A stretch of DNA of 64,000 nucleotides from Phoma sp. XZ068. Taxonomy: Eukaryota > Ascomycota > Dothideomycetes > Pleosporales > Didymellaceae. Below are positions 44,074 to 54,776 of this stretch, one piece after another. The notes under the pieces are model-generated. The model did not search any database and was not told the origin of the DNA. It saw only the letters and a program-made list of their open reading frames with translations. The position numbers and the translations under genes are program-made. The stretch spans positions 1,922,001 through 1,986,000 of the forward strand of contig RBKR01000001.1 in the NCBI GenBank assembly GCA_004835665.1, in the 5' to 3' direction. Position 1 is the stretch's first letter. Each line of letters starts with the position of its first letter.

Positions 44074-45957
44074 CTATTCCTTCCCACTGCCCAAAATCTC
44101 CGTCAACCGTAAGGGCAACCATTCCCCGTCCTTTTTCTCACCCCACGCATCCCAAAGGCGTTCTAGCCTCTTCCATTTCCTATCCGACCTCTTCTCATCC
44201 TCCTCAAGGCTACGTTGCTCCCAGCCCTCTATCTCATTAGCAACCATCGTCACCCTCTCTCCGTCGCCTACATACTCCTCCCACGGCGCTGCTCCATTTG
44301 CAAAACCGACCTACATCCGATTATGCTTGTCACTGATATCCTTCAACTCTGCATTTGGAAAGCGGAATTGCAGTGTCATAAAGATGAAGTACATCTCCAC
44401 CCGGTGATGCGGAACCTTGTAGAACGGTACACCAATGAATAGGCTTCCGACATCGACAATGTATCTGTACACTTTCTTACCCGTGTGGACGGAGAGGTGA
44501 TTGCATAGCGCGTGTATGGGAGCGTCGAAGTTGATATCACCGAGCCAGCGTGTCGCGGCGTGGACAAAGAGGTTGTGGTCCATGGTGGGCGTGATGTTGT
44601 ATGTGTCCAACACCCTGGTGGTAGCTTCTTCACTGAGACCAGCAAGCATGTGCGACTGGAATTTGTGCGGCATCAGCGATTGCGCAACGGAAAGGTACGG
44701 TGTTCCTTTGAAACCAGTGTTGCCGATGATGAGGGCGTCGACCCATCAGCACTGGCTGATTATCACGGGCATGGTGTCCCAGGTTATGCGTTTGTGTGCG
44801 AAGAACGAGGAGTCGAGGATTGGGCGCCAGAAGTTGCCTTTCCCAACCCATATGTCGCCTGCTTCGATGAGTTTCTGGATGGGCAGAGCAGAGAGTTTTT
44901 CCAGTGCAGCATGTCCTCGCTCCTGAATCCCCAATATCTCACAGATCTCATTGAAAGACTTTTCTGCTTCTTCCCGAGCAACAGGTACCATCAGTGGTCC
45001 CGGAATACCTGACATGATAATAACCCTGTCGAACAATGGCCTCTCTCTCGGCCACCTCAGCATATGGTAACAAATCGAGTAACCCCCGGCACTCTCTCCA
45101 AAGAGCGTGTCCCTCCCGTCATCCCCTCCAACCCCCCCCCCCCCAATGAACCTCTGAATCCGTTGCGAGGAACCCTATCGCGCCAAGCCGATACTGCAGG
45201 CTCGCTATGACAACAGGCTGACCGTTGTCGATAGACTGGGAGACCATGGCTGCGGTGTCATGGACTGCATCTGCTTTGCCAACGTGGAACGCGCCGCCGT
45301 GGATGTATGTCATTGTTGGGATTTTCCGCATGTCCTGCTCCTCACCTTCTTTGTCTTCACGATGCTTGGCCTTTGCAGTGAAAGCGATAAGGTGTTCCAG
45401 CGGCACACTCAACGTCACTGTCAAGCACTTGAATTCATCGGACTCGATTTTCGTCTCTTGTGGACATAGGCCTCCACTGTGGGTGTCCTCCATGGTGAAA
45501 GTGTGTGGGCATGCATGACCAGGGTACTTGAAGCTTCTATCGATGCCATCAAGATTTTCGAGGAAAATACTCTTCTCGAAGCGACCGGGGACTGTAGCAT
45601 ACGGTATGCCGTGGAATTGCACCACTTTGTCGCCAGGGAGGAGGATGCCTTCTATGATGCCAAGTGCGGGGTGTGAGAAGTTGAAGGAGCGGTGCGGTTC
45701 ATCGCGGCGGGGACGGTGGGCCTACATTGCACTACAAGAGGTGTTGTTAGATGGAGAAAACGTTATGAGCAATGTCTGCAATTTGTACTGCTCGAATATG
45801 GATCGAAGGCACCATCCTCGTAACCATTACTGCTTGATTGGTGCTTCACGTTATCCGTCTCTTGACCGCCGTGCCCGAATAGGCAATCGCGAAAAGGCAA
45901 AGGAGGAGCGAAGCATTCGACCAAAATTAGTGTATGCAATGCAAATATCCTAACCAT
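44074..45957 (-). pseudogene. Carboxylesterase type B pseudogene
   Basis: Minus-strand sequence of an alpha/beta-hydrolase esterase. A hydrophobic start (M-V-R-I-F-A-L...) at 45,957 and a probable intron ending near 45,725 precede K-V-V-Q-F-H-G-I-P-Y-A, then Y-I-H-G-G-A-F-H (oxyanion hole), then the nucleophile elbow F-G-E-S-A-G-G at about 45,090. At the run of 13 G (45,132-45,144 on the plus strand as C) the frame shifts, and about 25 residues that normally precede the elbow are missing. Further on, a TGA at 44,748-44,746 and a TAG at 44,313-44,311 interrupt an otherwise open frame. The frame continues for 79 codons after the last one to a natural-looking end at 44,074. The TAG fits a Trp codon changed by TpG to TpA. 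It is probably dead, unless the lesions are sequence errors. Confidence 0.8.
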
Positions 45958-46193
45958 CTTCCAACAGAGTATGCACGCTACAATGCTATCCGCTCAACTC
46001 CTCCGAAACTGCAACAAGCCAACAATGCTGTGTAGTCTATACCCAACATCCAACGTTCAAGTTAAAGGTATACATGGAAAATGTCCCACAACAACGGAAC
46101 GGGTATTTGCGAAATCAGACACGTCCTTTGCCCTTCCGAGCCTCCAAAACACCAGCTTCAATCTTAGGCACAACATGCTCGAAGCAAGAAACC

Positions 46194-49100
46194 TCAAGCC
46201 TCATCAGGAGGCGGTGTAGGCAAATCCCTGCCCTTCTGCTCCGGACTTGGCGGCACGACAACCGTCGTTGGCGTGGTAGGCATCTCATCACTACCCCTCG
46301 TGACCGGTCTCTCATCCGCTGTACCATCTCTTGTACCCGGTCTGTCGCCAGCGATGCTACCGCCGGCATCACTTGCACCATCAAATTCCCTCTCTTCAGG
46401 GATACTCGGACTCATCAGCCCGCCATCTTCACTTGCTTTGCTAGTCGCCTGCTGCCTTCTCCGTCTCCTCCTCTCGCGCTCGGAATCCGCAGACTCGCGG
46501 CGTCTCCTTACGCTTAAAGAGCCGTCTTTGTTCATACTGTCCGGCCGCTGCAGGCCTTCCAGCATCGCGGCCGCACGGTCCGCAACATCGGCTCCTGGCG
46601 CGGTAGGACTAGTGACAGTCGCGTTACTAGTCGTCTCTGAATCATTGGTCTCGCTTGTCGGGCTGAGCAAGTTCGCCTTCTCGGCGCTGCCCTCGCCCTC
46701 CGCGCCTGCAGCAGCCCCTTCGTCTTCCATATTGACGCCAATCTCGGGGATCTGTTGGCCAGACGCAACGCGCACCTGGTGTCGGTCCTTGAGGCGGGCA
46801 CGTCGGCGGCGATCGCGTTGATCTCGCGCTTCGGGCTTTGCCGCGCGCAATTTCTGGAGAAGGTCGTCCATGGCGCCCGTGCTGGCGGGCGACTTGGATC
46901 CGCTGTCGTCGGAGGCGGCCGAGGGTGACAATGGGCCAGCTTGTTGCTGTTTGCGGCGCATGGAGATTTCGTTGCGGCGGTGTTGCTCTTCCAATGACGT
47001 GTTCTTCTCCTTTGATTTCTGTGTCTTGGTTAGCATGTGGTCGAGTTGAACCAAAAGCATAACGTACCTTCCACTCCTGGACGAAATTGGCCAGCTTGGC
47101 GAAGAAGTCGCGGCGCGAGGAGTCATCAGTAGGATCTTCTCCATAGAATGCCATGATGTCGTCGTAGCTCTTCTGCATATCCTCGAGGAAGACTTGCAGC
47201 TGCTCGGCCTTCCTCCTTGCTTCCTTCATGCTTCGCTGCACAATGATAGAAACCTTGTCTTCAGGATGGAACTTGCTTGGGTCAGACAAGTTACCTGCGT
47301 CCAAGGACATTTGAATGTTCTTGATGTTGTCAATGTACTTCTTTGCATCAGTCTGCAACTGCTCGACGTTGATCTTCTGTGCCGTGATGACGCCACTAAT
47401 CTCGTCGGTGAAGCCTTCCCAGCCGGGGTACTGGTTGCGCACAATACGCTCAACTACATCGGCAAAGGTGGACTCGTTCTTGTCGTCCTTCAGCATGCCT
47501 AGACGAGACAGAGTGGAAAGCTTGAAACCGTTCGCCTGCTTGTTGGCATCGTTCATGAAGTTACCAATATCCAGAATGAGACCCAGGACACTGATCAGGC
47601 TGGACGAGCTCCTCAGACTGTCTGCAACACGTGAGATCTCGAGGAGCTTGTTCGAAATCTCGTCGTACTCGATTTCGTATGTGCGTGTCAAAGCGAGCGC
47701 CCGCATCCTGCTCTTCCAGTAGAAGTGCAGCTCGTACGCCGTGTACAGGTAGATCTGGTCTTCTCGGGTGAGCTCGTTAGGATCTTGCTCACGCTTGCTC
47801 TCAGCAGGGTTGGGTCCGGTCCAGTCCTTGGAGTAGGGCGCCATGAGCTTCGCGGTGTTGTCCGGAACGTCGCAAAAGTCGTTCTTCTGCAAGAACTCCA
47901 TGACAACACTATCATCCAGAATTCTCTTATCACAATGGATGATCATCTGGACTAGGTCTTCGACCGAGTATGATGAGAACTTGGCCATACTGATCTGGAA
48001 GTTGTGCATCAAGTCACGGGAGATGACTTGCTTCTTCTCCTCCTTCTTTGAGTTCTTCTTGCCAATTGCCTTGATCTCCTTGGCCAAGAAGAGCTTCTCG
48101 ACTTCATCGAGTACACCCTTCTTCGAAAGCTCTTGATATTTCTCCTCCTTCTCTTCAGCAGTGAGACCATGGGTGGCCCATACAGTCGAGCTGGGCGAGT
48201 CAACCTTGTCCCAATGAAGAGCCTTCATCTTCTTCTTCGGTCGAGGCCCTGACAAAGCCATAGATCCTGGTGCGTTGAAAGAACCCTTTGGCAAGAAACC
48301 GGGTCGTTTCATGCCCGGCATAGGCGGTGGTGGGGGAGGCGGCATGCTGCCATCGCCTGGCATTCCAGGCATTGGCGGAGGCGGTGGGATACCGGGTGCG
48401 CCAAAGCCAAGCATGCCAGGAGGTGGCGGTGGAGGTGGAGGAATATTAGCATTGGCACCAGGCATAGGCGGCGGAGGAGGTATCCCAGCAGGGAATCCAA
48501 GAGCACCAGGGGGTGGAGGAGGCGGTGGAGGTATCCCAGCAGCACCATCGGGAACAGGACCATCAGGGACGCCGGGGACGCCGGGAGGCGGTGGTGGAGG
48601 TGGTACTGCTCCAGTAGGTGCACCGTTCGCTTCTGCTTCGTCGTCGCCGTACTTTGGCACAGTAGATGCGATCTCGCCCATGAGAGCATTGGCTGTTGAA
48701 GCACTGAGCTTGGGCTTGTGCATCTGAATGAGACGAGGCTTCTCGATGATCACATCCTCGTCATCTTCGTTGACATCGTACATGATTTCATCATCGCCAC
48801 TAGCACTGCCAGGAAGAGGCTTCCTGCGAGGTACACCACTCTTCGCCCGTACAGAGCCAAAGGAGTTGGGCTGCAAGCCATCGCCGTACCCTTCTGGCAT
48901 TTCGCCCACGGCACCCTCCATCTTTTCTCTGAGCTCCCGCAGCTTCTCACTTGGCTGCACAAGCTGAAGCGTCTTGCCCTCAAGCGTAGCTTGCGTTTTG
49001 GCTCGCTGGAGCTGGATCTCGAGTCTGTTCATCAAGCGCTCGCGATCCATAATGCCCTGCATCTGCGCAGGGTCTGAAGCGCCCAAACCGTCCTTGCCAG

Positions 49101-51546
49101 ACTTCTTGGAAGCTGAAGCAGCGACATCTTGAGCATCCCTGAGCATGAGGTACAGCTCACGCGTTTCGAGTTCGTTGCGCTGCAATTCTTGTGCTCGTAT
49201 TCTCTGCATCTCAGCAAGTTCGGCCTTCATCTGCTCGACCTGCCTGCCGCGGAGATCGATGATGCGTTGTTGCTCTGCAACCTGCTTCTGTAATTTCTGC
49301 ACAAGACCATCTGCGCCCAGCTCAAGCTCTGCCTTGACTTCATCACGCTCAGCGATAGCCGAGTCTGCGATTTGTCGGGCTGCATTAGCTTCGTCCCGGA
49401 TCTGGCGAGCCTCTCCATCGGTATACAGCTTGTCAAGCAACGACTGAACCGTAAAGTTCAGACTCTGCTTCAGGTCCATGTCTGGCAATCGGCGGTCCAT
49501 AGCCACGTAGCTCAGCATGGAATCCACAAGCTGGAACATTCTGTTGCGGTCTTCGCTTTCGGTGTCGCGAATGAGCAGCAAGTGCTGCATGGCAGACAGG
49601 AAGTAGTCCTGCGCACGAGTGCCGCCAACCTTTGTCATGATGGCTTCTGCGATCTGCGAGGGGTCGTTCAGGTCCTTGGTCTCGCCGCCATCGACACTGT
49701 CCACCATGGAGCTGTTCTCGCGCTCGAGGAAATCTTCATAGTCGACGGCTTCATTGGCCATGTACTGCTCAATCTGCTTGTCAATGACGTCGTACTGGAA
49801 GCCCTCCATCTTCTTGAAGATGCGCTTAAGACCGCAGCCGGTGAACTGGGCACGGATGTGCATCCTGAGCTGCAGGTCGCGCTTCGGTGCGTCCACGATC
49901 ATGTTGATGAAGAACAGTGTGGCAATGGCGTATTCCATCAACAGGTTCTCCACGCCAATGCCTCCGCTGCGGACTTCGTCTGAGGCGCCGACCATGGATC
50001 CCATCTTGCCGCGGCCATCGACTGTGACTTCGACGACGCGCATCCAAGCGTCAAAGCGGCTGTTTTCGCCATACTGTGCCTTGAGGGTATCGAGTGCGTT
50101 GAGGACTTTTTCATGGCCGCCGCCTTCGCCCCAGTGGCACAGAAAGGTCAAGACATCCGAGACGAGTTTTCGGGTATTCAATCGAGACGAGATGAGGGAA
50201 CCTGCGAGGGCCTGGATGATGGACGGGTGGTTCAAGGCGTTATCGGCACCATATTTGTTGTTCATAAGCGCTTTTAAGCATTTGACGATTTCGTATTCGC
50301 GCTCGACATCGTTCTCGGCCTTTTGGTTGAAGGCACTCGGGGGCGGCGCGGGGCCTGTTCCTTTTCTGCGGTTGATCTTGGTCAAGACATTGGTCAAGGC
50401 AATCTGACCCTGGGCCTCGATGAAGCCACGGACCCAGGCGATGGGCTGGGTGCGCAGACTGATCTCCAAGCTCGACATTTGCTTGTTGGTGATGGAGTTG
50501 TCCATGACCTTTTTGACATACCACTCGGGCGAGCCCTCCTCTTCGGCGCGCATGAGGATGTCTGGATTGGCGCCGCCGCCGTAGGTGATGCGTTGTGTCT
50601 GGCGCTTCTTCTCCTCGTGCTTGTGCTCGGCCAGCTTGTCCTGGTAGACGAGGGTCCACTTCTTGTCAATCTTGTAGGCCTCCATCTGGCGGCGGGCCTG
50701 CTCGGGCAGGCTCTTCCACCCACGCTTCACCATCAGGTTCATAAACTCCTTCTCGACGACATGGTCGGGCGGGCGCTCGATGTCGAAGCCCTTCTGGCCC
50801 AGGCTGGCGTTGGTGCCAAAGGGCACCTGGCCGGCGTGCAGCAGGCGGTGCGAGTCGCGCGGGGTGGAGGTGGCCATGGGCAGCAGGCTGCCGGCGTCGA
50901 GGCCGATGGAGGAGAAGGTCGACTGCGAGGGGTGCTTGGGGTAGTAGATGCTGTTGCCGCGGGAGCGCGAGTCGGACGAGTAGACCGACGTCTGGTCGGA
51001 CGAGGCGCGCGTGTAGGCGGACGCGTCGGTGGCGGCGTAGTAGGAGCTGGCGGTGGTGGGCGCGGTCCTGCTGCTGTCGCGGGCGCCCCACTGCTGGATG
51101 CTCACGCCGCGGTCAGTGCCCGGCGCCGGGGCCTGGGTGGTCATGGTGGTCGCGGCGGCGGCGTGCGGCGGGGGGCGCGGGGGGCCCTCTCTGCTGCTGG
51201 CGGCGCTGCCGTAGGCGGTGGGCGGCATGGCCGAGGGGTCGAAGACGGGGTACTGGTGGAAGTCGCCGCCGCCCTTGTTGAGGTGGTGCGGCTCGAGCTG
51301 CTGCGAGTAGTCGAAGGTGCTGAGGGGGCCGGCCTTGGCGAAGATGCCCTCTGCGCTCAGCGACACGGGGCGGTCGACCGAGGCCTGGCTGCTCGAGTGG
51401 TGGTGCGAGTGCCGCGACGACTGCGAGCCGTGGGCGCTGCCCGGCGGCGACTCTGCGGGCGCGCGCGTGTCGGGGCCGCTGGGCTTGTCCTTGTGCCGCC
51501 GCCCAAAGAACTTGGACGTCGACGACTGGCGGCCTTTGGCGTCCAT
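46194..51546 (-). CDS. Formin (Bni1/SepA type), actin nucleator
   Basis: Exon 1 is 51,546-47,068 and exon 2 is 47,018-46,194 (49-nt intron), 1,767 residues. It nucleates and elongates unbranched actin filaments for polarised growth and septation under Rho control. Domains in order: disordered Ser-rich N-terminus; Rho-binding GBD and FH3 (about 255-700, starting E-F-M-N-L-M-V-K-R-G-W); coiled coil (about 720-900); FH1 with long proline runs (about 970-1,085); FH2 (about 1,095-1,490, K-A-L-H-W-D-K-V); and, in exon 2, the autoinhibitory DAD (M-D-D-L-L-Q-K-L-R followed by a basic cluster, about 1,530-1,560). An Asp/Ser-rich tail ends it. The ATG at 51,546 (M-D-A-K-G-R) was chosen; the frame is open another 246 codons upstream, but that part is repeat-rich and looks like 5' UTR. 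Confidence 0.95.
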
Positions 51547-52234
51547 GGCCGTGTCGGTGGCCAGGCGGTGGCCGGGCGGTGGCCGGGCGGTGGCCGCGCT
51601 CTCTGGCCTCTCTGGCCTCTCTGGCCTCTCTGGCCTGTGTCTCTGCGGACGTCTCCTATCTCTCCAGGCTATGTATTGATCGCTCTCTCCTGCTGCTGTC
51701 TCCGGTCTATCTCTCCAGGCTATGTATTGGGCTCGCTCCTCCTCTTGGGCGGGTGTCCCTCCTACGCTGCTTCGCGGCGTGCTGAAACGGGGCGGGGCGC
51801 AACGCTCTCCTTGCTCTGCGTGCTGCGCGGGCGTGCAGTGGTCGGGGTCCAGGTGCGGTAGGGGCCGAGTGGTGACTAGCGGCTCTCGTGCATGGCGTCT
51901 GCATCCGCCGACAAGACAATTCACGTGCTGCAAGTGGCAAGGCGCTGCGCAGGCGTGCTGGATCGTGAACACAGGGAGCGTGCAGAAGTCTGCTCCACCG
52001 CGTTTCGAGCCGTGGGGTGCTGCATCGCCCAGGGCGCCGCCGCTTCTCCTGAGACGTCGACGGGCCCCTGGTCGCCGGGCGCGTGCCTGTGGCTTGCGCG
52101 TGCGGACGGGGCGCTGGCGCGTCCGATTGGCAGCGACGGCCAACGGCAGCCATGCCTCCCGCCGCCGCCATGTCTTGTTCACGAACATCTGGCGTGCCTG
52201 CTGGTGCTGGTGCTGCTGTTGCTGCTGCTGCTGT

Positions 52235-52268
<34 letters not shown>

Positions 52269-52405
52269 TGACTTTGGTGTGCACTCACTGCCTGCACCGT
52301 CACCACGACGACACTTGGCCCTCCGCCCCCGTCTGCGTCAGCCTCCGGACATCCCAGGACGTTGCGACACCACGTCTCTGACAGTGACCCTCATACGTCT
52401 GCAAC
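51547..52405. repeat. Divergent promoter/5' UTR region of the formin gene with CAG and other tandem repeats
   Basis: 860 bp between the formin and the divergent small membrane-protein gene. It contains a CTG/CAG run at about 52,200-52,266 with interruptions, a 10-bp tctggcctc-type repeat at about 51,600-51,640, and two copies of a longer unit containing ccaggctatgtattg at about 51,655 and 51,710. On the minus strand it is open in frame with the formin and would encode poly-Gln and Arg/Pro-rich sequence. It lacks the look of a conserved domain, so I treat it as untranslated. Confidence 0.6.
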
Positions 52406-52924
52406 ATGGCCGGCTTCACACACTTCCTCAGGGTGAGTGCCCCCTTCCCTCCCACTACAACCCTCCGACTAACCCCCCAGGGCATCCTTGTCCCCCTCTT
52501 CACAGCCCTCATCCTCTACCTCGCCGCAACCCTCGTCATCCTCCCCTTCATCCGCCGCCACCGCACCCGCTACTCACAGTACCTCCCCATGCCCACCGCC
52601 ATGGCCTCCAGCGCCGCCTCCTGGCGCACAACCCTCTCCGACGCCCTCTACGCCCTCTTTGTCCCCTCCACCTGGTCGCGCCAGCCCCCCATCCACGTCC
52701 ACGACGACTCCGACTCCGACTCCGACTTTGACGACGAGGAGGGCGAGGGCATGGTCGGCTTCGATCCCGTCGACGACCGGAGGAGAGAGGCCCTGGAACA
52801 GCGAAGGAGCATGGTCGAGGAGGAGCGTCGTCTGGGGAGAGAGTTGGAGCAGGGCTTCAAGGATGATAGTGAGGATGAGGATGTAGACGAGACAAGGAGG
52901 AGTCTATCGAGATCACGGTCTTGA
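52406..52924 (+). CDS. Small single-pass membrane protein, unknown function
   Basis: Exons 52,406-52,432 and 52,481-52,924 give 156 residues. The 48-nt GT-AG intron is in frame, so an unspliced 172-residue product would also be open, but the intron (GTGAGT...CCCCCAG) has good consensus. Residues 9-32 form a membrane segment (G-I-L-V-P-L-F-T-A-L-I-L...). The rest is polar: a Ser-Asp repeat (D-S-D-S-D-S-D) near residue 93, acidic clusters and an Arg/Glu-rich helix. The C-terminus is Ser/Arg-rich. It is likely anchored in the ER or another internal membrane with a cytosolic tail. It is divergent from the formin. No family named. Confidence 0.75.
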   Translation: MAGFTHFLRVSAPFPPTTTLRLTPQGILVPLFTALILYLAATLVILPFIRRHRTRYSQYLPMPTAMASSAASWRTTLSDALYALFVPSTWSRQPPIHVHDDSDSDSDFDDEEGEGMVGFDPVDDRRREALEQRRSMVEEERRLGRELEQGFKDDSEDEDVDETRRSLSRSRS

Positions 52925-53373
52925 TAGTTAATTGATTCCACACACCGCACACGTTTGAACAACTTTACTGGATACCCATAGACTGCTGACCAATTGGAAC
53001 ATTGACTGTCTCCTGATTTCTGTCAACACTAACATGTTTGACTGTCTCCTGATTTCCTCTATCCTCATTTCTGTCACTAACATGTTTGACTGTCTCCTAA
53101 TTTCCTCTATCCTCATTTCTGTCACACTAAGATGTTTGACTGTCACCCGAGTTCCTTTATCCGCAATTCTATAACACTTTGATATTTGACTATCTCCTGA
53201 GTTTTATCCTCATTGCTGTAAACACTTAAAATGGCATGTTTGGTTCAGGTAAATGCTTGCACACAGACGATGAAATGCATGGGATATATTGATTTATACA
53301 AAGCTCAGAGTACCCAAGACCTCCTCGCCCCGTCAAGAAAAGGAAATTCGTTCAAAATGCATACACCAACCCT
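52925..53373. repeat. Minisatellite between convergent genes
   Basis: At about 53,000-53,240 a unit of roughly 50 bp occurs nearly five times. Each copy has a core like gactgtctcctgatttcc, then tcatttctgtcac, then aacatgttt. The first copies are close to identical and the last two more diverged. It lies in the 3' flanks of the small membrane-protein gene and the formate dehydrogenase gene. No coding sequence. Confidence 0.75.
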
Positions 53374-54776
53374 CTACTTGCGCTGACCGTACGCCTTGGT
53401 TGCGTATGCGCCCTTGTGGACAATAAGATCCTGAGGCCTGTAGTCTTCGCGGCCAGACCAGTACGAGTCGAGGATAGCCTTGGTGCCGGCGGCGTAGCGC
53501 TCCTGAGCGTCGATCGAGGTACCGGACATGTGGGGCACCATGGCGTTGCCTCCGCCCCAGGGGTTCTGGGCGTAGCGCAGAGGGTGGTCCTTGGGAGCGG
53601 GCTGGGGGAACCACACATCACCACCGTATCCGCGGAGGTGGCCGTTCTTGAGCGCATCGGCAACGTCCTCCTTGACAACAATAGCACCGCGGGCGGTGTT
53701 GACGAGCCATGAGCCTTTCTTCATCTTGGAGATGAGGTCCTTGTTGAACAGACCGCGCGTCTTCTCGTGCAGCGGGCAGTTGATGGTGACAACATCGCAC
53801 TGTGCAAGCATCTCCTCGAGGTTCTCAACGCGACGGCAGCCAATCTCCTTCTCGACCTCGGGGCTCAGAGGCTGGTAGTCAAAGTACAGAAGCTCCTTGC
53901 AGTCAAAGGGCTTGAGACGGCGGAGAACGCGCTCACCGATACGGCCAACAGCGACGGTACCGACGACCTTGTTCTCGAGATCGTACTCGTTCTTGGCGAC
54001 CTCAGCAACGTTCCAGTCACCACGGGCAATCTGCTCGTGGGCAGGCACAAAGTTGCGGACGAGGGTGAGGATGGTCATGACGACGTGCTCAGCGACCGAG
54101 ACGACGTTGGAGCCAGTGACCTCTGCGACGGTGATACCACCGTTGGTCTTGTTGGCGGCATCGAGATCGACATGGTCAGAACCGATACCAGCAGTGACGG
54201 CGAGCTTGAGGTTCTTTGCCTTGGCAAGGCGCTCTGCTGTGAGGTAACCGGGGTGGAAGCTGTCAAGTAATGGTCAGCCCTGGTCACTTATTCCATCTCA
54301 TCGCTCGCTAAAATAACAAGCTCACGCGTGGAAGCGGGGCGGTCTAGCGGCGATGCGGGGTAGCTCCGACATACGGGGTGGTGATGATGACTTCGGCGTC
54401 AACAAGGTGCTTGTCAAACTCAGAGTTCTCACCCTCCTTGTTGGAGGTGGTGATGAGCTCGTGACCCTGCTCCTCAATCCACTTCCTCAGACCGAGCTCG
54501 TTCTCGGTAGTACCGAGAAGACGGGGCTCCTGCTCAGCGTGGATACCACCCTATAAACCTGTCAGCAGCTGTCTCCGAGCCATGCGAGGTAGTCCAGCTT
54601 ACATCGTAGAGAACGAGAAGAACCTTGCCCTGTTGTGAAGCGGTCGCGGTTAGCGTTCTGAACTGATTCGGTTGTCGAAGGAGGGAGGCGCCCGATGTCA
54701 ACCGTGGACCAGCACGAGCTGTGAAGAGGGAGGACGCGGGGCGCGCAAGGCGAGAGGCTGAGCGGAGAAATACCAT
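53374..54776 (-). CDS. NAD-dependent formate dehydrogenase, mitochondrial
   Basis: Exons 54,776-54,603, 54,550-54,375 and 54,259-53,374 give 411 residues. It oxidises formate to CO2 with NAD+. The first 45 residues are Arg/Ser/Ala-rich without acids, a typical mitochondrial targeting peptide. Then come V-L-L-V-L-Y-D-G-G, F-H-P-G-Y-L-T-A-E-R-L, and A-G-I-G-S-D-H-V-D-L of the catalytic domain. The NAD-binding motif is A-V-G-R-I-G, with N-T-A-R-G-A after it; the catalytic His is in V-P-H-M-S-G-T. Intron 2 (54,260-54,374, 115 nt) is longer than others in the window and contains a second donor-like GTGAGC. Possible regulation by formate or methanol cannot be seen from the sequence. Confidence 0.95.

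Noticed and set aside
46642..47067. Continuation of the formin frame beyond the FH2 domain
   Set aside because: The open frame runs into an intron at 47,019-47,067; only splicing into the other frame gives the DAD motif, so the read-through C-terminus is not real.
48275..48727. Gly-rich plus-strand frame of 150 codons
   Set aside because: Mirror image of the proline-rich FH1 segment on the minus strand.
50323..51861. Long 512-codon plus-strand frame opposite the formin
   Set aside because: It is antisense to clear formin coding sequence and arises from high GC and third-position bias; its product is low-complexity Val/Gly/Arg without a domain.
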